Below, piece by piece: positions 31,520-42,810 of a DNA stretch of 64,000 nt. Every line of letters starts with the position of its first letter. Position 1 is the first letter of the stretch. This DNA is from Neobacillus pocheonensis (lineage in GTDB: Bacteria; Bacillota; Bacilli; Bacillales; Cytobacillaceae): contig JAMQCR010000001.1 in assembly GCA_023702235.1 (NCBI GenBank), positions 620,001 through 684,000 on the forward strand. The letters are read 5' to 3'. Under the pieces are notes generated by a model, which saw nothing but the letters and a program-made list of their open reading frames with translations, ran no database searches and was not told the DNA's origin. Made by a program: the position numbers and the translations under genes.

Positions 31520-33325
31520 ATGGCAGACCGTATTGCCGAAGAAAAAATAAATCAAATTCGTCAGGCTGTTGATATCGTCGAAATAATCAGCGATTATGTT
31601 CAACTGAAAAAACAGGGGCGAAATTACTTCGGATTATGTCCTTTCCATGGAGAAAATACCCCATCTTTTTCCGTATCTGCTGATAAACAAATCTTCCATT
31701 GCTTTGGCTGCGGTGCAGGCGGAAATGTTTTTTCATTTTTAATGGAGCTTGAAGGAAGCTCTTTCCAAGAAGCTGCAATGAAATTAGCTGCTAGGGTAAA
31801 TATCGATCTTCAAATGAATCTCACTACCGTTGGAAAAGAAAGAACGATTTCCAAAGAGCTGCAAGCGATTCATGATGCTCATGAGCTTTTACGTAAATTT
31901 TACCATCACTTATTGGTAAATACAAAAGAGGGTCAGCATGCATTAGAGTATCTGCTTGAAAGAGGCTTTTCTCGAGAATCAATTGATAAATTTCAAATCG
32001 GCTATTCATTAAATTCTTGGGATTTTGTTTGTAAGTTTCTTCTAAAAAGGGAGTTTGCACCTGAATGGATCGAAAAAGCCGGTTTAATTATCAAGCGTGA
32101 AAAGGATGGGACCTATTTTGACCGATTCAGAGATCGAATTATGTTTCCGATTTTTGATCGTAATGGAAATACGATTGCATTTTCAGGGAGATCACTTGGC
32201 GAAGAGCCCAAATATTTAAATAGTCCCGAAACAGCAATCTTTAATAAAAGCAAAATTTTATACAATTTTCATTTAGCTAAGCCCCATATTCGAAAAATAC
32301 AGCAAGCTGTTTTATTTGAGGGGTTTGCCGATGTGATTGCGGCAGATAGGTCTGGAGTGGAAAATGGAATTGCCACGATGGGGACTTCATTAACGGAAGA
32401 GCATATCACCCTTCTGAGGCAAAATGTCCAATCTGTAACCATCTGCTACGATTCCGATAAGGCGGGAATTGAAGCTGCATACCGTGCGGGAAATCTTCTA
32501 ACGGATGCAGATTTTAAATTAAAAGTGGCAATAATGCCCGATGGCTTAGATCCAGACGAATACATCAAAGTATTTGGTCCCGAAAAATTTCGCAACGAAG
32601 TTATTGGTGCCAGTCACACCTGGATGGGTTTTAAATTTCTTTATTTTCGCAGAGGAAAAAACCTTCAGCATGAAGGAGATCGACTTGCCTATATCGAAGA
32701 AATACTAAGAGAAATAAGTAAATTGACGAAAGCTGTTGAAAAAGACCATTATTTAAGGCAGCTTGCTTCTGAATTTTCGCTATCCTTGGATGCGTTAAAG
32801 CAACAACAAAAACAGATTTTCTTTGCTGAAAAAAGAAAATCAAATGGGAAAGATCAAACAGTAACTAAGCCATTGCTTTTCGTTAAGCAAGTGAATGAAT
32901 TAAAGCCTGCTCATTATACTGCTGAAAGGCGTTTAATTGCCCATATGCTAAAAAATCGGGATGTTGCATTTAAGGTGCAGGATTTATTAAAAGGAAACAC
33001 GTTTAATATTGATGAACATCAGGCAATAATAACCTATCTGTTCGGATTTTACGAAGACCATTTAAATCCTGATTCAAGTGCGTTTTTAACCTATATTCAA
33101 GATGACAATCTTAGAAGAATGGTTGCTAACATAGAAATGATGTCCATTAATGAGGAAATGAGCAACCAAGAATTAACTGATTATATCAAACAGGTGTTGA
33201 ATTATCAAAAAATGTTAAAGATAAAAGAAAAAGAAGTGGAAGAAAAAGAAGCAGAACGACAAAAAGATTATTCGAAAGCTGCTGCAATTGCAATGGAAAT
33301 CATTCAATTGCGTAAATCTTTATAG
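31520..33325 (+). CDS. dnaG: DNA primase
   Basis: 601 residues. Makes RNA primers at the replication fork. The N-terminal CHC2 zinc finger is [18 protein letters not shown] then FHCFGCG (about residues 41-67), the TOPRIM core has [15 protein letters not shown] and [12 protein letters not shown], and the C-terminal ~140 residues are the helicase-binding domain. The ATG at 31520 lies behind GGAGTTG. First gene of the dnaG-sigA operon, with 43 bp to sigA. Confidence 0.97.
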   Translation: MADRIAEEKINQIRQAVDIVEIISDYVQLKKQGRNYFGLCPFHGENTPSFSVSADKQIFHCFGCGAGGNVFSFLMELEGSSFQEAAMKLAARVNIDLQMNLTTVGKERTISKELQAIHDAHELLRKFYHHLLVNTKEGQHALEYLLERGFSRESIDKFQIGYSLNSWDFVCKFLLKREFAPEWIEKAGLIIKREKDGTYFDRFRDRIMFPIFDRNGNTIAFSGRSLGEEPKYLNSPETAIFNKSKILYNFHLAKPHIRKIQQAVLFEGFADVIAADRSGVENGIATMGTSLTEEHITLLRQNVQSVTICYDSDKAGIEAAYRAGNLLTDADFKLKVAIMPDGLDPDEYIKVFGPEKFRNEVIGASHTWMGFKFLYFRRGKNLQHEGDRLAYIEEILREISKLTKAVEKDHYLRQLASEFSLSLDALKQQQKQIFFAEKRKSNGKDQTVTKPLLFVKQVNELKPAHYTAERRLIAHMLKNRDVAFKVQDLLKGNTFNIDEHQAIITYLFGFYEDHLNPDSSAFLTYIQDDNLRRMVANIEMMSINEEMSNQELTDYIKQVLNYQKMLKIKEKEVEEKEAERQKDYSKAAAIAMEIIQLRKSL

Positions 33326-33368
33326 ATACCATTTAATTAGTTCTTTTATTCTGGAAGGAGGGGGACCT

Positions 33369-34498
<1,130 letters not shown>

Positions 34499-34510
34499 AA
34501 TATCTATCCA

Positions 34511-34541
34511 AAGTTTACTTCAATAGAAGTAAACTTTTTTG
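34511..34541 (+). terminator. Terminator after sigA
   Basis: AAGTTTACTTC / GAAGTAAACTT stem with a 4-nt loop followed by TTTTTTG. Confidence 0.92.
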
Positions 34542-34825
34542 TGTTTTAAAATACTTTAGAGTGAAACCGTTTTATATATTTGTCATTTATTTTACTGAAT
34601 TGTCTTTCATTTTGCAAATAGACATCTAAAACTTTTTGTCTTTGGAACGATATTTAGAAGGTTGATGATAATCATTTCATTATTCAGCCTCTTTTATTTT
34701 TATTTACAAAGTTTTTGGACAAAGTAAGTTTAGGTCTTTTCCTTCTGTCGATTTTCAAGTAAAATAGTAATTGTTTGTAAACGTTCTATTATTTAACAGA
34801 GTACTTACATAAGGGAGGTTATAGT
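34542..34825 (+). other. Non-coding gap between sigA and cccA
   Basis: About 285 AT-rich bases with no gene I can support. It holds the leader of cccA, with a cre-like site at 34776, and a Fur/PerR-like half-palindrome (TGATAATCATTTCAT, 34666-34680) that matches only partly and has no obvious target. Confidence 0.6.
34776..34789 (+). promoter_or_regulatory. cre-like site (CcpA) upstream of cccA
   Basis: TGTAAACGTTCTAT matches the catabolite-responsive element pattern TGWNANCGNTNWCA at 12 of 14 positions. The B. subtilis cccA gene is known to be under CcpA-dependent catabolite control, which supports the call. Confidence 0.6.
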
Positions 34826-35200
34826 ATGAATAAAAATCCAGTCATTCCATTCGTAATTATTATGGTTTTTGGAATTGGACTTATGTTCTTTTTGTCCTTC
34901 AAAGGCTTCGGTGATTCGAAACAATTAGCTAAGGATTCAGGAACGAGCGCCGACCAAACTACACAGACACAAACTGTTGCTTCAGCTAAACCAGAAGACA
35001 TTTATAAGTCAACTTGTATTGGCTGCCATGGCGACCAGTATCAAGGGGTTGTAGGACCATCCTTACATGGTGTTGGTAAAAAGTTTACAAAGGCTCAAAT
35101 TATGGGCTTCATCACCAAAGGGAAGGGCAATATGCCTCCTGGTCTTGTTCCACAAGAACAAGCTGCTGCAATGGCAGATTGGGTTTCCAAAATTCAATAA
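34826..35200 (+). CDS. cccA: Membrane-anchored cytochrome c-550
   Basis: 124 residues. A small electron carrier of the aerobic respiratory chain. An N-terminal uncleaved anchor (about residues 7-25, IPFVIIMVFGIGLMFFLSF), a Thr/Gln/Ala-rich linker, then a class I cytochrome c domain with the heme motif CIGCH (about 69-73) and the axial methionine in GKGNMPPGL. The ATG at 34826 follows AAGGGAGG. It lies behind sigA as in B. subtilis, but a terminator separates them here. Confidence 0.94.
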   Translation: MNKNPVIPFVIIMVFGIGLMFFLSFKGFGDSKQLAKDSGTSADQTTQTQTVASAKPEDIYKSTCIGCHGDQYQGVVGPSLHGVGKKFTKAQIMGFITKGKGNMPPGLVPQEQAAAMADWVSKIQ

Positions 35201-35214
35201 TTTTAACTTTTTTC

Positions 35215-35248
35215 AAAAAGTCCTTTGCATCTGAAAAGGACTTTTTTT
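35215..35248 (+). terminator. Terminator after cccA
   Basis: AAAAAGTCCTTT / AAAGGACTTTTTT stem and T run. Confidence 0.9.
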
Positions 35249-35320
35249 ATACTGAATTGAATGAACATTTATCATAATGATGAGTAGAAGTACTATACAT
35301 AGAAGCGTGGTGGAGATTTT

Positions 35321-36052
35321 GTGAATACTGATAAATTGTCGTTTCGTTTGGCAACGGTTGCCAAATATGTTCCTAAGAATGCAAGACTTGCTGATATTGG
35401 CTCTGACCATGCATATTTGCCTTGTTATCTGGCTAAAAATGCAGGTATTCCATTTGCTATCGCAGGTGAAGTGGTGGCTGGTCCTTTTCAGTCAGCAGAA
35501 AGAAATGTTTTATCTGAAGGGTTATCTGAAATAATTTCCGTCCGTTTGGGTGACGGTTTAGATGTAATAGGGAATGATGAAGTCGATTGCATCACAATTG
35601 CTGGAATGGGTGGTGCCTTAATAGCAAGTATTTTAGAAAGAGGTAAGGATAAGCTTACTTCGGTTAATCGACTTGTGTTACAACCGAATATAGGGGCGAT
35701 ATCAATCCGAAAATGGTTCTTTGAAAACAACTGGGAGCTTATCTCTGAAGAAATCATAGAGGAAGATGAGAAAATTTACGAAATTTTAGTTGCTGAAAAA
35801 GGGGAGCCTAGTAAGCCCTATCCCCCAAAAAAAATCAATCAGGGACTGTTATTAGGACCTTTTTTAGTTCAAAATCAAAATCAAATCTTTACGAAAAAAT
35901 GGCGCTTAGAAAAAAGGAATTGGCAACGGATCGTTTCCCAGCTTGAAGGTGCTGCACATACGACGGAAACAATCCAAAAAAAGCAGGAACTTTTGGGAAA
36001 AATAAAGCTGGTAGAGGAGGCGCTAGATGGTGAAGAAAGCAAACGGTCATGA
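35321..36052 (+). CDS. trmK: tRNA (adenine-22-N1)-methyltransferase TrmK
   Basis: 243 residues. Methylates A22 in the D-loop stem of tRNAs. The SAM-binding fold is ADIGSDHAYLPCYLA (about 26-40), with IAGMGGALIASIL as the active-site segment and a C-terminal coiled coil. Starts GTG 35321 after GGTGGAG. The 3' end overlaps yqfO by 26 bases, as usual in Bacillus. Confidence 0.94.
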   Translation: MNTDKLSFRLATVAKYVPKNARLADIGSDHAYLPCYLAKNAGIPFAIAGEVVAGPFQSAERNVLSEGLSEIISVRLGDGLDVIGNDEVDCITIAGMGGALIASILERGKDKLTSVNRLVLQPNIGAISIRKWFFENNWELISEEIIEEDEKIYEILVAEKGEPSKPYPPKKINQGLLLGPFLVQNQNQIFTKKWRLEKRNWQRIVSQLEGAAHTTETIQKKQELLGKIKLVEEALDGEESKRS

Positions 36053-37145
36053 AATCATTCAGTTGTTTGAACAGTTCTCCCCAAAAGGATTGGCCATGGA
36101 AGGGGATAAGGTAGGTTTACAAATTGGCCGTCTTAACAAGAAAATTGACAGGGTCATGATAGCTCTGGATGTATTAGAAGAAGTAATCGACGAGGCAATT
36201 GAAAAAAAGGTTCAACTCATCATTGCACATCATCCGCCAATCTTTCGACCGTTAAAAAACGTGATCACAGATACGGTCCAGGGCAGAATGATTGAGAAAT
36301 TATTAAAACATGATATTTCAGTTTATGCAGCCCACACAAACCTTGATGTTGCCAAGGGTGGAGTCAATGATTTGCTTGCGGATGCACTTGGGCTGGAAAA
36401 ACCTGAAGTGCTAGTTCCTACATATGAAACAAAGCTTAAGAAGATTGTTGTTTTCGTACCTGCTAGTCATGCGAATGAAATGAGACAAGTATTAGGAAAT
36501 GCAGGGGCGGGAGCTTTTGGTAAGTATAGCAGCTGTACTTTTTCTACAGATGGAACGGGAAGGTTTTTACCTGGTGAAAATGCTCTTCCATACATCGGGC
36601 GAAATGGGCAGTTAGAAGCTGTCGATGAAGTCAGAATTGAAACGATTGTTCCCGAAGCTTTGTTAAATAAGGCAATAACCGCAATGCTTAAAGCACATCC
36701 ATATGAGGAGGTAGCCTATGACGTGTACCCAGTGGAAAATAAAGGGGAAATACTGGGTCTTGGCAGAATCGGAACGGTTCAAGCAATGACGTTAGGAGAG
36801 TTTGCTGAAAAAGTAAAAATGGCTCTTGAGGTGGATAAGGTCCGGGTTGTCGGTGATTTAACCGCTATCGTAAAAAAAGTGGCTGTTTTAGGTGGGGACG
36901 GTAATAAATACTTCACTCATGCTAAATTTAAAGGGGCCGATGTGTACATCACAGGGGATATTTACTATCACACGGCACATGACGCTATGATGGATGGGTT
37001 AAACATGATTGACCCGGGACATAATGTTGAAAAGATCATGAAAAAAGGATTAACAGCTATTCTAAAAAAGTTATGTCAGGCATCTAGCTATGAAGTAGAG
37101 GTCTTTCCTTCAATAGTGAATACAGATCCTTTTCAATTTGTATAA
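36027..37145 (+). CDS. yqfO: NIF3/DUF34 family metal-binding protein YqfO
   Basis: 372 residues. Often labelled GTP cyclohydrolase 1 type 2, but the physiological role is unclear. Two NIF3 halves with the metal-binding HHP (IIAHHPPIFRP, about 67-77) and HTNLDVAKGG at the front, GDIYYHTAHDA and DPGHNVEK at the back, and an inserted PII-like domain in the middle (LKKIVVFVPASHANEMRQVL). It overlaps trmK and is last in that pair. Confidence 0.93.
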   Translation: MVKKANGHEIIQLFEQFSPKGLAMEGDKVGLQIGRLNKKIDRVMIALDVLEEVIDEAIEKKVQLIIAHHPPIFRPLKNVITDTVQGRMIEKLLKHDISVYAAHTNLDVAKGGVNDLLADALGLEKPEVLVPTYETKLKKIVVFVPASHANEMRQVLGNAGAGAFGKYSSCTFSTDGTGRFLPGENALPYIGRNGQLEAVDEVRIETIVPEALLNKAITAMLKAHPYEEVAYDVYPVENKGEILGLGRIGTVQAMTLGEFAEKVKMALEVDKVRVVGDLTAIVKKVAVLGGDGNKYFTHAKFKGADVYITGDIYYHTAHDAMMDGLNMIDPGHNVEKIMKKGLTAILKKLCQASSYEVEVFPSIVNTDPFQFV

Positions 37146-37150
37146 AAAGT

Positions 37151-37233
37151 AAAGGGTCAGACCCCATAAATCCAGCAATGGTGCTCCTTGTTAGCACAAT
37201 TAACTGAGATTTCATAAGGGGTCAGACCCTTTT
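37151..37233. repeat. GGGTCAGACCC palindromic element (REP-like)
   Basis: Two near-mirror copies, AAAGGGTCAGACCCC (37151-37165) and AAGGGGTCAGACCCTTTT (37216-37233), bound an ~50-bp spacer with its own hairpin GTGCT-ccttgtt-AGCAC. Each unit is itself a palindrome around a central A. It sits between the convergent genes yqfO and ispH and could double as their terminator. Confidence 0.75.
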
Positions 37234-37234
37234 G

Positions 37235-38173
37235 TCAATTTTTTACCTTTGGTAAAATTTTATTTAATGGGACACTTTTTCTGCGTTCCCATGTGGCATG
37301 ATTATTTGGATCAAATTGTTCTAAGAAGGTAATGACTTCCTTGGTAATTGGAGTTGGTGTTGAGGCACCCGCCGTCACTGCAACATTTTTGGCATCTTTA
37401 ATCCATTCGATTTCTAATTCTGTAATATCAGCAATACGATATGCCTTTGTACCAGCAATTTCTTCTGAAACTTGAGCTAAACGATTGGAATTATTACTTT
37501 TGGGATCCCCGACAACAATTGTCACATCTGCTTGTGTTGCTTGTTCAGCAACCGCTTCTTGCCGTATTTGTGTTGCATGGCAAATTTCATTATAGACCTC
37601 AACATCCGGATATTTTTCCTGAACCTTCTTCATCGTATCGGCAACATCCCATTGGCTCATGGTTGTTTGATTGGTGACAATAAGTTTTTCACATACAATA
37701 TTCAACGTTTCAACATCACTGGGAGTTTCCACGAGATGCACAACCCCTGGTGCAACTCCGACTGCTCCTTCTGGTTCTGGATGACCTTTTTTACCGATAT
37801 AAATGATCTGATATCCTTGTTTAGCTTTTTCAAGAATGATATCATGGGTTCTTGTTACATCAGGACAGGTTGCATCAATCGTCACAAGACCTTTTTTCTT
37901 AGCAAGCTCTCTTACTTCCGGTGAAATTCCATGAGCGGTAAAAATAACCGTTCCTGTTTCTACTTTTTCAAGTATTTCTTTTCGATTGTTGCCGTCAAGA
38001 GTAATAATCCCTTCTTCAGCAAAGGCATCGGTAACATGTTTATTGTGAACAATCATCCCTAAGATATAGATAGGGCGAGGTAATGATTTATCTAAGGCGG
38101 CATTTCTGGCGACGACCATTGCATCGACAACGCCATAACAATATCCCCGTGGTGAAATTTTAATAATTTGCAT
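37235..38173 (-). CDS. ispH: 4-hydroxy-3-methylbut-2-enyl diphosphate reductase IspH
   Basis: 312 residues. Last step of the MEP pathway, giving IPP and DMAPP. The iron-sulfur cysteines are C12 ([11 protein letters not shown]), one in IDATCPDV (about 99) and one in YNEICHATQ (about 197). The ATG at 38171-38173 follows AGGAGG on the minus strand. It is transcribed against its neighbours, as in B. subtilis. Its partner ispG is also in this window (46824). Confidence 0.96.
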   Translation of the reverse strand: MQIIKISPRGYCYGVVDAMVVARNAALDKSLPRPIYILGMIVHNKHVTDAFAEEGIITLDGNNRKEILEKVETGTVIFTAHGISPEVRELAKKKGLVTIDATCPDVTRTHDIILEKAKQGYQIIYIGKKGHPEPEGAVGVAPGVVHLVETPSDVETLNIVCEKLIVTNQTTMSQWDVADTMKKVQEKYPDVEVYNEICHATQIRQEAVAEQATQADVTIVVGDPKSNNSNRLAQVSEEIAGTKAYRIADITELEIEWIKDAKNVAVTAGASTPTPITKEVITFLEQFDPNNHATWERRKSVPLNKILPKVKN

Positions 38174-38191
38174 AAAAAAGTCCTCCTAAAT

Positions 38192-38220
38192 GAGAAAAGC
38201 GCAAGCGCTGTGCGCTGCAG
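38192..38220 (+). repeat. Dispersed GAGAAAAGCGCAAGCGC-type repeat fragment
   Basis: GAGAAAAGCGCAAGCGCTGTG and the next bases upstream of ispH belong to the same kind of intergenic repeat as 16736 and 27677. Confidence 0.5.
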
Positions 38221-38301
38221 CAAAAAGTACTCAAAGTTCAACATTAGTCTATGTATTGATTATATAAAACTAATAGATATAATTCAAAGATACATTTTTT
38301 C

Positions 38302-38386
38302 CATAAAGAAAACTCGCCGATTGGCGAGTCGATAGGCGTAGTTGCACTTATGCGTTCAGAATTTATGGATATAAATTCTGATTAGC
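38302..38386 (-). repeat. Structured ~85-bp intergenic repeat, copy 2
   Basis: On the minus strand this reads almost base for base like 9531-9627: the CAGAATTTAT...ATAAATTCTG palindrome, GTGCAACTAC, the CTCGCC-AATC-GGCGAG hairpin and TTTTCTTTATG. It is about 10 bp shorter in the middle. It lies between ispH and yqfQ. Confidence 0.8.
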
Positions 38387-38425
38387 TAATAAAAGAATGC
38401 CGTTACCAGCATCCTCCCAGAATAT

Positions 38426-39060
38426 TCAAATATATAGTTTTGGAAGAGAAGACCCTCTCCGTACAGGGGGTGTTTCTTTGCTGCTTGTTGTTTCCTTCTT
38501 TACTTTATGTTTTCCTTTTGCAGATTCATTTTCATTTGAGTTAATTTCAACTTTTTTTTCCGTTTCCTTTGACGTCTTTTTGCTTTCAGTAGATGCTTCC
38601 TCCGTGCTATCTGGTGCATTTTTTAAACCGCGGTATAATTTCCACATCGCAGGAAGATTCTTCACAATTGGACCATACTGTTGAATCATCGGGCAAAGGA
38701 TTGTGCTGTTTTTAAAACCTGTTGGGTATTGTTCAACATACTGGAAATTCCGCTTGGATTACTCAAAGATTGAAGTAAACCACCACCGCCGCCGGTAGCT
38801 GCCCTTCCAGCACCTTGTATTCCTCCGAGTCCTCTAACACCAGCTGCTTGATTCCCCCTTCCTAAAATCTTAGAAAGTAAACCACCGCCCCCTCTGCTCA
38901 TTTGTTGGGGTCTACCCATCATTTGACCCATCAGTGGATTTCTTCCTCCGAATGGATTGGAACCAGGTCCCATCATCGGATTTCCCCCGCCAAATGGAGA
39001 TCGCCCCATCATTTGCGGTCCCATTCCCCCTTGCATGGGGATTCTTGGTCTTGGCTGCAT
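38426..39060 (-). CDS. yqfQ: YqfQ/VrrA-like Gly-Met-rich protein (frameshifted in this sequence)
   Basis: About 211 residues once repaired; function unknown. The N-terminal half is a low-complexity Met/Gly/Pro/Asn/Arg stretch (MMGRSPFGGGNPMMGPGSNP), then a Gly-rich part, then SMLNNTQQVLKTAQS and, after the break, GPMIQQYGPIVKNLPAMWKL and a charged Lys/Glu/Ser tail. The break is at 38690-38694; TTTGCCCGATG on the coding strand should read TTTGGCCCGATG. B. anthracis vrrA, a variable-repeat locus, is the homologue. Position between ispH and cshB is conserved. Confidence 0.82.
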
Positions 39061-39328
39061 ATTATCTCATCCCTCCTTTTGTTTTTATCTCCATGGTTTA
39101 AGGTATGCATGGAAGCATTTTTGGTTTAGGTCTTATGCCAAGACGGGCTCAAAATTTTTTATGATTAAAAGTAGCTTAAGTGTAAAAGCTGATAATAAAT
39201 GAATAGATAGGTGGAGATTTGTCTTAAACTTTAATATAATTACATGATGGAAATAAATGTGGAAGCTCTTGTTAAAGGAAGAAAACCACTCCAAATACTA
39301 AAGATAGATAAAATTAAGGAGCAAATAC

Positions 39329-40645
39329 ATGAAGGTAAATCAATTTGATCGTTTTAAATTTCAACCTTTTATTATAGAAGCGATGAAGGAATTCGGTTTT
39401 TATGAGCCGACAGAAATTCAAGCGCGCATGATCCCATTGGTATTAAAGAAGGAAAGCGCTATAGGTCAATCGCAAACAGGAACGGGCAAAACACTTGCTT
39501 TTGTCTTGCCCATTCTTGAAAAAATTGATCCAAAGATTAAGGAAGTACAAGCGGTCATCACCGCACCGACAAGGGAATTGGCATCACAAATCTATCACCA
39601 AATCTTAAAAGTGACAGAACATTGCAGTCCAGAAAACCCCATTATGACCAGATGCTATATTGGTGGAACGGACAAGCAGCGGACAATTGAAAAATTAAAG
39701 GTTCAGCCACATATTGTTGTAGGGACTCCTGGACGTATCAAAGACCTTATGATTGATCAAGCACTTTTAGTTCATACTTCAGAAATCCTCGTTGTCGATG
39801 AGGCGGATATGATGTTGGATATGGGATTTATTGAAGATTTGGACCAGGTAGCCGCTAAAATGCCTGAAAACCTTCAAATGCTGGTTTTCTCTGCAACCAT
39901 TCCTGAAAAACTAAAACCATTTCTAAAAAAATATATGGAAAATCCAAAAACAGTTCAGATTGAATCCAATCGAAAAACTGCCGAAAACTTAGAGCATTAT
40001 CTTTTACCATCAAGACACCGAAATAAAAAGCAGCTAGTGCATGATATGCTTCTTCATTACAATCCATATCTAGCCATAGTTTTTACGAACACAAAAAAAA
40101 TGGCTGAGGAAGTTGCAAACTTTTTGATTGCCAAAGGGTTAAAGGTAGGACGAGTCCATGGGGATTTAAACCCTCGTGAACGAAGAAAAATGATGAAACA
40201 AATTCAGGACCTGGAATTTCAATATATTGTTGCCACCGATCTTGCCTCAAGAGGAATTGATATTGAAGGAGTCAGTCATATTATTAACTACGAATTACCG
40301 ACTGACTTAGACTTTTATATCCATCGGGTGGGAAGAACAGCACGGGCAGGAAATTCTGGAATTGCCCTTACAATCTATGATATTTCCGATGAGGACGCTT
40401 TAAATCGATTAGAAAAGATGGGCATTCAATTTAAAACCGTTGATATCAAGAAAGAGGAATTTATTGAATTAGATGATCGAAATAGAAGAAAGACACGGGT
40501 AAGACAAGAGGATGCAGCAGATAAAGCTGCGAAATCGATGATTCGCAAACCGTCAAAAGTAAAACCTGGTTATAAAAAGAAAATGCAATGGGAAATGGAT
40601 AAAATAAAAAAGCGCCAGAGAAGAATCGATCAGAGAAAGAAATAA
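39329..40645 (+). CDS. cshB: DEAD-box RNA helicase CshB
   Basis: 438 residues. An ATP-dependent RNA helicase linked to cold adaptation and RNA turnover. Motifs in order: Q motif ([15 protein letters not shown]), I (SQTGTGKT, about 49-56), Ia (PTRELA), II (VVDEADMM), III (VFSATIP), IV-VI ([23 protein letters not shown]). The end is basic ([22 protein letters not shown]), as in CshB. The ATG at 39329 follows AAGGAG. nfo follows after 23 bp. Confidence 0.94.
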   Translation: MKVNQFDRFKFQPFIIEAMKEFGFYEPTEIQARMIPLVLKKESAIGQSQTGTGKTLAFVLPILEKIDPKIKEVQAVITAPTRELASQIYHQILKVTEHCSPENPIMTRCYIGGTDKQRTIEKLKVQPHIVVGTPGRIKDLMIDQALLVHTSEILVVDEADMMLDMGFIEDLDQVAAKMPENLQMLVFSATIPEKLKPFLKKYMENPKTVQIESNRKTAENLEHYLLPSRHRNKKQLVHDMLLHYNPYLAIVFTNTKKMAEEVANFLIAKGLKVGRVHGDLNPRERRKMMKQIQDLEFQYIVATDLASRGIDIEGVSHIINYELPTDLDFYIHRVGRTARAGNSGIALTIYDISDEDALNRLEKMGIQFKTVDIKKEEFIELDDRNRRKTRVRQEDAADKAAKSMIRKPSKVKPGYKKKMQWEMDKIKKRQRRIDQRKK

Positions 40646-40668
40646 AAAAAAGAAGGGAGAGAGAGGGT

Positions 40669-41562
40669 ATGTTGAAAATTGGATCTCATGTTTCCATGAG
40701 CGGAAAGAAAATGCTGCTAGCTGCGAGCGAGGAAGCCGTTTCATACGGTGCTAATACCTTCATGGTCTATACAGGTGCACCTCAAAACACAAGAAGGAAA
40801 AAAATTGAGGACCTGAACATTGAAGCAGGGAAAAGACATATGGAGGAGAATGGGATCTCAGAAATTATTGTCCATGCTCCATATATCATTAATATCGGAA
40901 ATACCATCAATCCCGATACATTTGAATTAGGAGTTCGCTTCCTTAGAAGTGAAATCGAACGAACAGAAGCGATAGGAGCAAAGCAAATTGTTTTACATCC
41001 AGGAGCCCATGTTGGTGAAGGAACAGAGGCAGGTATTAAGAAAATCATTGAAGGTATCAATGAAGTATTAACCGGTAAAGAACAAGTTCAAATCGCATTA
41101 GAAACGATGGCGGGAAAAGGCTCCGAGTGTGGTAAGTCGTTTGAGGAATTAGCGATGATTATCGACGGTGTCAACTATAGTGACAAGCTCTCCGTTTGTT
41201 TTGATACCTGTCATACCCATGATGCCGGATATAACATTATTGAGGATTTTGACGGAGTATTAAATGATTTTGATAAAATGATTGGGTTGGAGAAATTAAA
41301 GGTTTTGCATATCAACGATAGCAAAAATGCTGTAGGTATGAGAAAAGACCGCCATGAAAATATAGGCTTTGGCCATATTGGATTTAAGACACTCAATTAT
41401 ATTGTTCATCATCCACAGCTGACGAATGTGCCAAAAATCCTTGAAACACCATTTGTTGGTGAAGATAAAAACGACAAAAAGCCGCCATATAAGCAAGAGA
41501 TTGCCATGTTAAGAGAACAGAAATTCAATGAAAATCTGCTTGATTTGATCATGCAGTCATAA
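40669..41562 (+). CDS. nfo: Endonuclease IV (AP endonuclease)
   Basis: 297 residues. Cuts DNA 5' of abasic sites in base excision repair. Zinc-site residues lie in [76 protein letters not shown] (split here) and ILETPF. The ATG at 40669 follows GGGAGAGAGAGGG. It shares a transcript with cshB and ends at a strong hairpin. Confidence 0.96.
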   Translation: MLKIGSHVSMSGKKMLLAASEEAVSYGANTFMVYTGAPQNTRRKKIEDLNIEAGKRHMEENGISEIIVHAPYIINIGNTINPDTFELGVRFLRSEIERTEAIGAKQIVLHPGAHVGEGTEAGIKKIIEGINEVLTGKEQVQIALETMAGKGSECGKSFEELAMIIDGVNYSDKLSVCFDTCHTHDAGYNIIEDFDGVLNDFDKMIGLEKLKVLHINDSKNAVGMRKDRHENIGFGHIGFKTLNYIVHHPQLTNVPKILETPFVGEDKNDKKPPYKQEIAMLREQKFNENLLDLIMQS

Positions 41563-41565
41563 TTA

Positions 41566-41609
41566 ATAATACGGGAAGCTGTGCATAGTTGCACAGCTTC
41601 CCGTATTAT
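41566..41609. terminator. Perfect 20-bp bidirectional terminator between nfo and yqfT
   Basis: ATAATACGGGAAGCTGTGCA and its exact complement enclose a TAGT loop. The right arm runs into the yqfT stop codon on the other strand. Confidence 0.9.
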
Positions 41610-41872
41610 GATTTGGTAAATTGCATAAATAATTTGTTTACCTCACGTGCGGTTTCGGGACCTGCCGATTTGGCAATTTCTTTGACTAATGCGGCTCTTT
41701 GACTATCATCAAAAATATTGACATTCTTTCCCCTTAAATAAGCGGAAATTTTATTTGCCTGTGGTCGATTTAATGTGATGTTAAATTGTTGGGCGTACTT
41801 TAGCAGTTCATCGGCTGTTATCGTGTTAATTTTATGATTAATGATGTTTTCAAAAATCCTCATCTTCATCAC
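41606..41872 (-). CDS. yqfT: DUF2624 family protein YqfT
   Basis: Up to 88 residues of unknown function; the start may be any of three close Met codons (MMKMRIFEN). Mostly helical with VNKLFMQFTKS at the end and NKISAYLRGKNVNIFDDSQRAALVKEIAK in the middle. Matches Bacillus YqfT in size and position behind nfo. AGGAGTGATG precedes the start on the minus strand. Confidence 0.85.
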   Translation of the reverse strand: MMKMRIFENIINHKINTITADELLKYAQQFNITLNRPQANKISAYLRGKNVNIFDDSQRAALVKEIAKSAGPETAREVNKLFMQFTKS

Positions 41873-41954
41873 TCCTCCATCCTAATGTATGAAAGAGATG
41901 TAAGATTGTGACTAAAATATACTTGATTTTAGAATTCTTGTTGAAGCATGATAC

Positions 41955-41983
41955 TTTACAACTAGAAAGACCTATTGTATACT
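41955..41983 (+). promoter_or_regulatory. Sigma-A promoter of znuCB-zur
   Basis: TTTACA, 17-bp spacer, TATACT; 47 bp before the znuC start. Confidence 0.72.
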
Positions 41984-41996
41984 ACATGAAGTTAAA

Positions 41997-42011
41997 TCGG
42001 AATGATTCTTA
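41997..42011 (+). promoter_or_regulatory. Possible Zur operator
   Basis: TCGGAATGATTCTTA resembles the left and centre of the Bacillus Zur box (TCGTAAT-N-ATTACGA) but the right end is poor. Its place just after the -10 box, ahead of zinc genes and zur, makes it a candidate. Confidence 0.45.
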
Positions 42012-42030
42012 AAATTAAAGGTGAGAGCGT

Positions 42031-42810
42031 ATGACTTCACAATCTATAATTGAAATAAAGCAGCTTTTTTATCGCTATGAAAAAGATACTGTCTTAGAGA
42101 ATATCAATCTTATGATACCTGATGGGTCTTTTTTGGCCATTGTTGGACCAAATGGATCTGGTAAATCGACATTATTAAAGTTAATTTTAGGGCTGTTAAA
42201 GCCGCAAAAGGGTGAAATTTTATTATTTGGACAGGAACTAAACAAATTTAAAGATTGGCAAATGATTGGCTATGTATCACAGAAGGCCAATTCGTTTAAC
42301 ACTGGCTTTCCTGCAACAGTTTTTGAAGTCGTTGCAAGTGGTTTAACAAAAAAGCTTGGAATGTTTCGTTTCTTTACCAAGGAGCATAAACAAAAAGTGA
42401 TGGAAGCACTTGAAGCTGTTGGGATGAATAAGTTTAGTAACCGAAATATTGGGGAACTTTCCGGTGGACAGCAGCAAAGAGTTTTTATTGCACGTGCCCT
42501 TGTTAGTGAACCGAAGTTATTAATCCTTGATGAGCCGACAGTAGGGGTAGATGTAGAAAATGTAAATGCCTTTTACCAAATGCTTGCTGATTTAAATAAA
42601 AACCGCGGCATTACCCTCTTGTTGGTTACACATGACATTGGAACCATCTCTGATAAAGTTACACATGTCGCATGCTTAAATAAACTTTTACATTTTCATG
42701 GAGAAATGAAGGACTTTGAACAGCTTAATTCAGACGGAATGTCAGAACTCTATGGTTATGGAGTTCGCATGCTTGCTCATCACCACGACCACGGAGGCGT
42801 TTTAAATTGA
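42031..42810 (+). CDS. znuC: Zinc ABC transporter ATP-binding protein
   Basis: 259 residues. Walker A is GPNGSGKST (about 39-47), the ABC signature LSGGQQQR, Walker B LLILDEPTVGVD and the H-loop VTHD. The C-terminal HHHDHGG tail is typical of zinc ATPases of this family. It overlaps the permease gene by four bases and zur follows, so zinc (rather than manganese) is the likely substrate. No binding-protein gene is present in this operon. Confidence 0.9.
   Translation: MTSQSIIEIKQLFYRYEKDTVLENINLMIPDGSFLAIVGPNGSGKSTLLKLILGLLKPQKGEILLFGQELNKFKDWQMIGYVSQKANSFNTGFPATVFEVVASGLTKKLGMFRFFTKEHKQKVMEALEAVGMNKFSNRNIGELSGGQQQRVFIARALVSEPKLLILDEPTVGVDVENVNAFYQMLADLNKNRGITLLLVTHDIGTISDKVTHVACLNKLLHFHGEMKDFEQLNSDGMSELYGYGVRMLAHHHDHGGVLN

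Noticed and set aside
34666..34680. Fur or PerR box between sigA and cccA
   Set aside because: Only one half matches, there is no promoter around it, and cccA is not a known Fur or PerR target.
38192..38220. Operator for ispH
   Set aside because: The palindromic look comes from the dispersed repeat, which is also present at unrelated genes.
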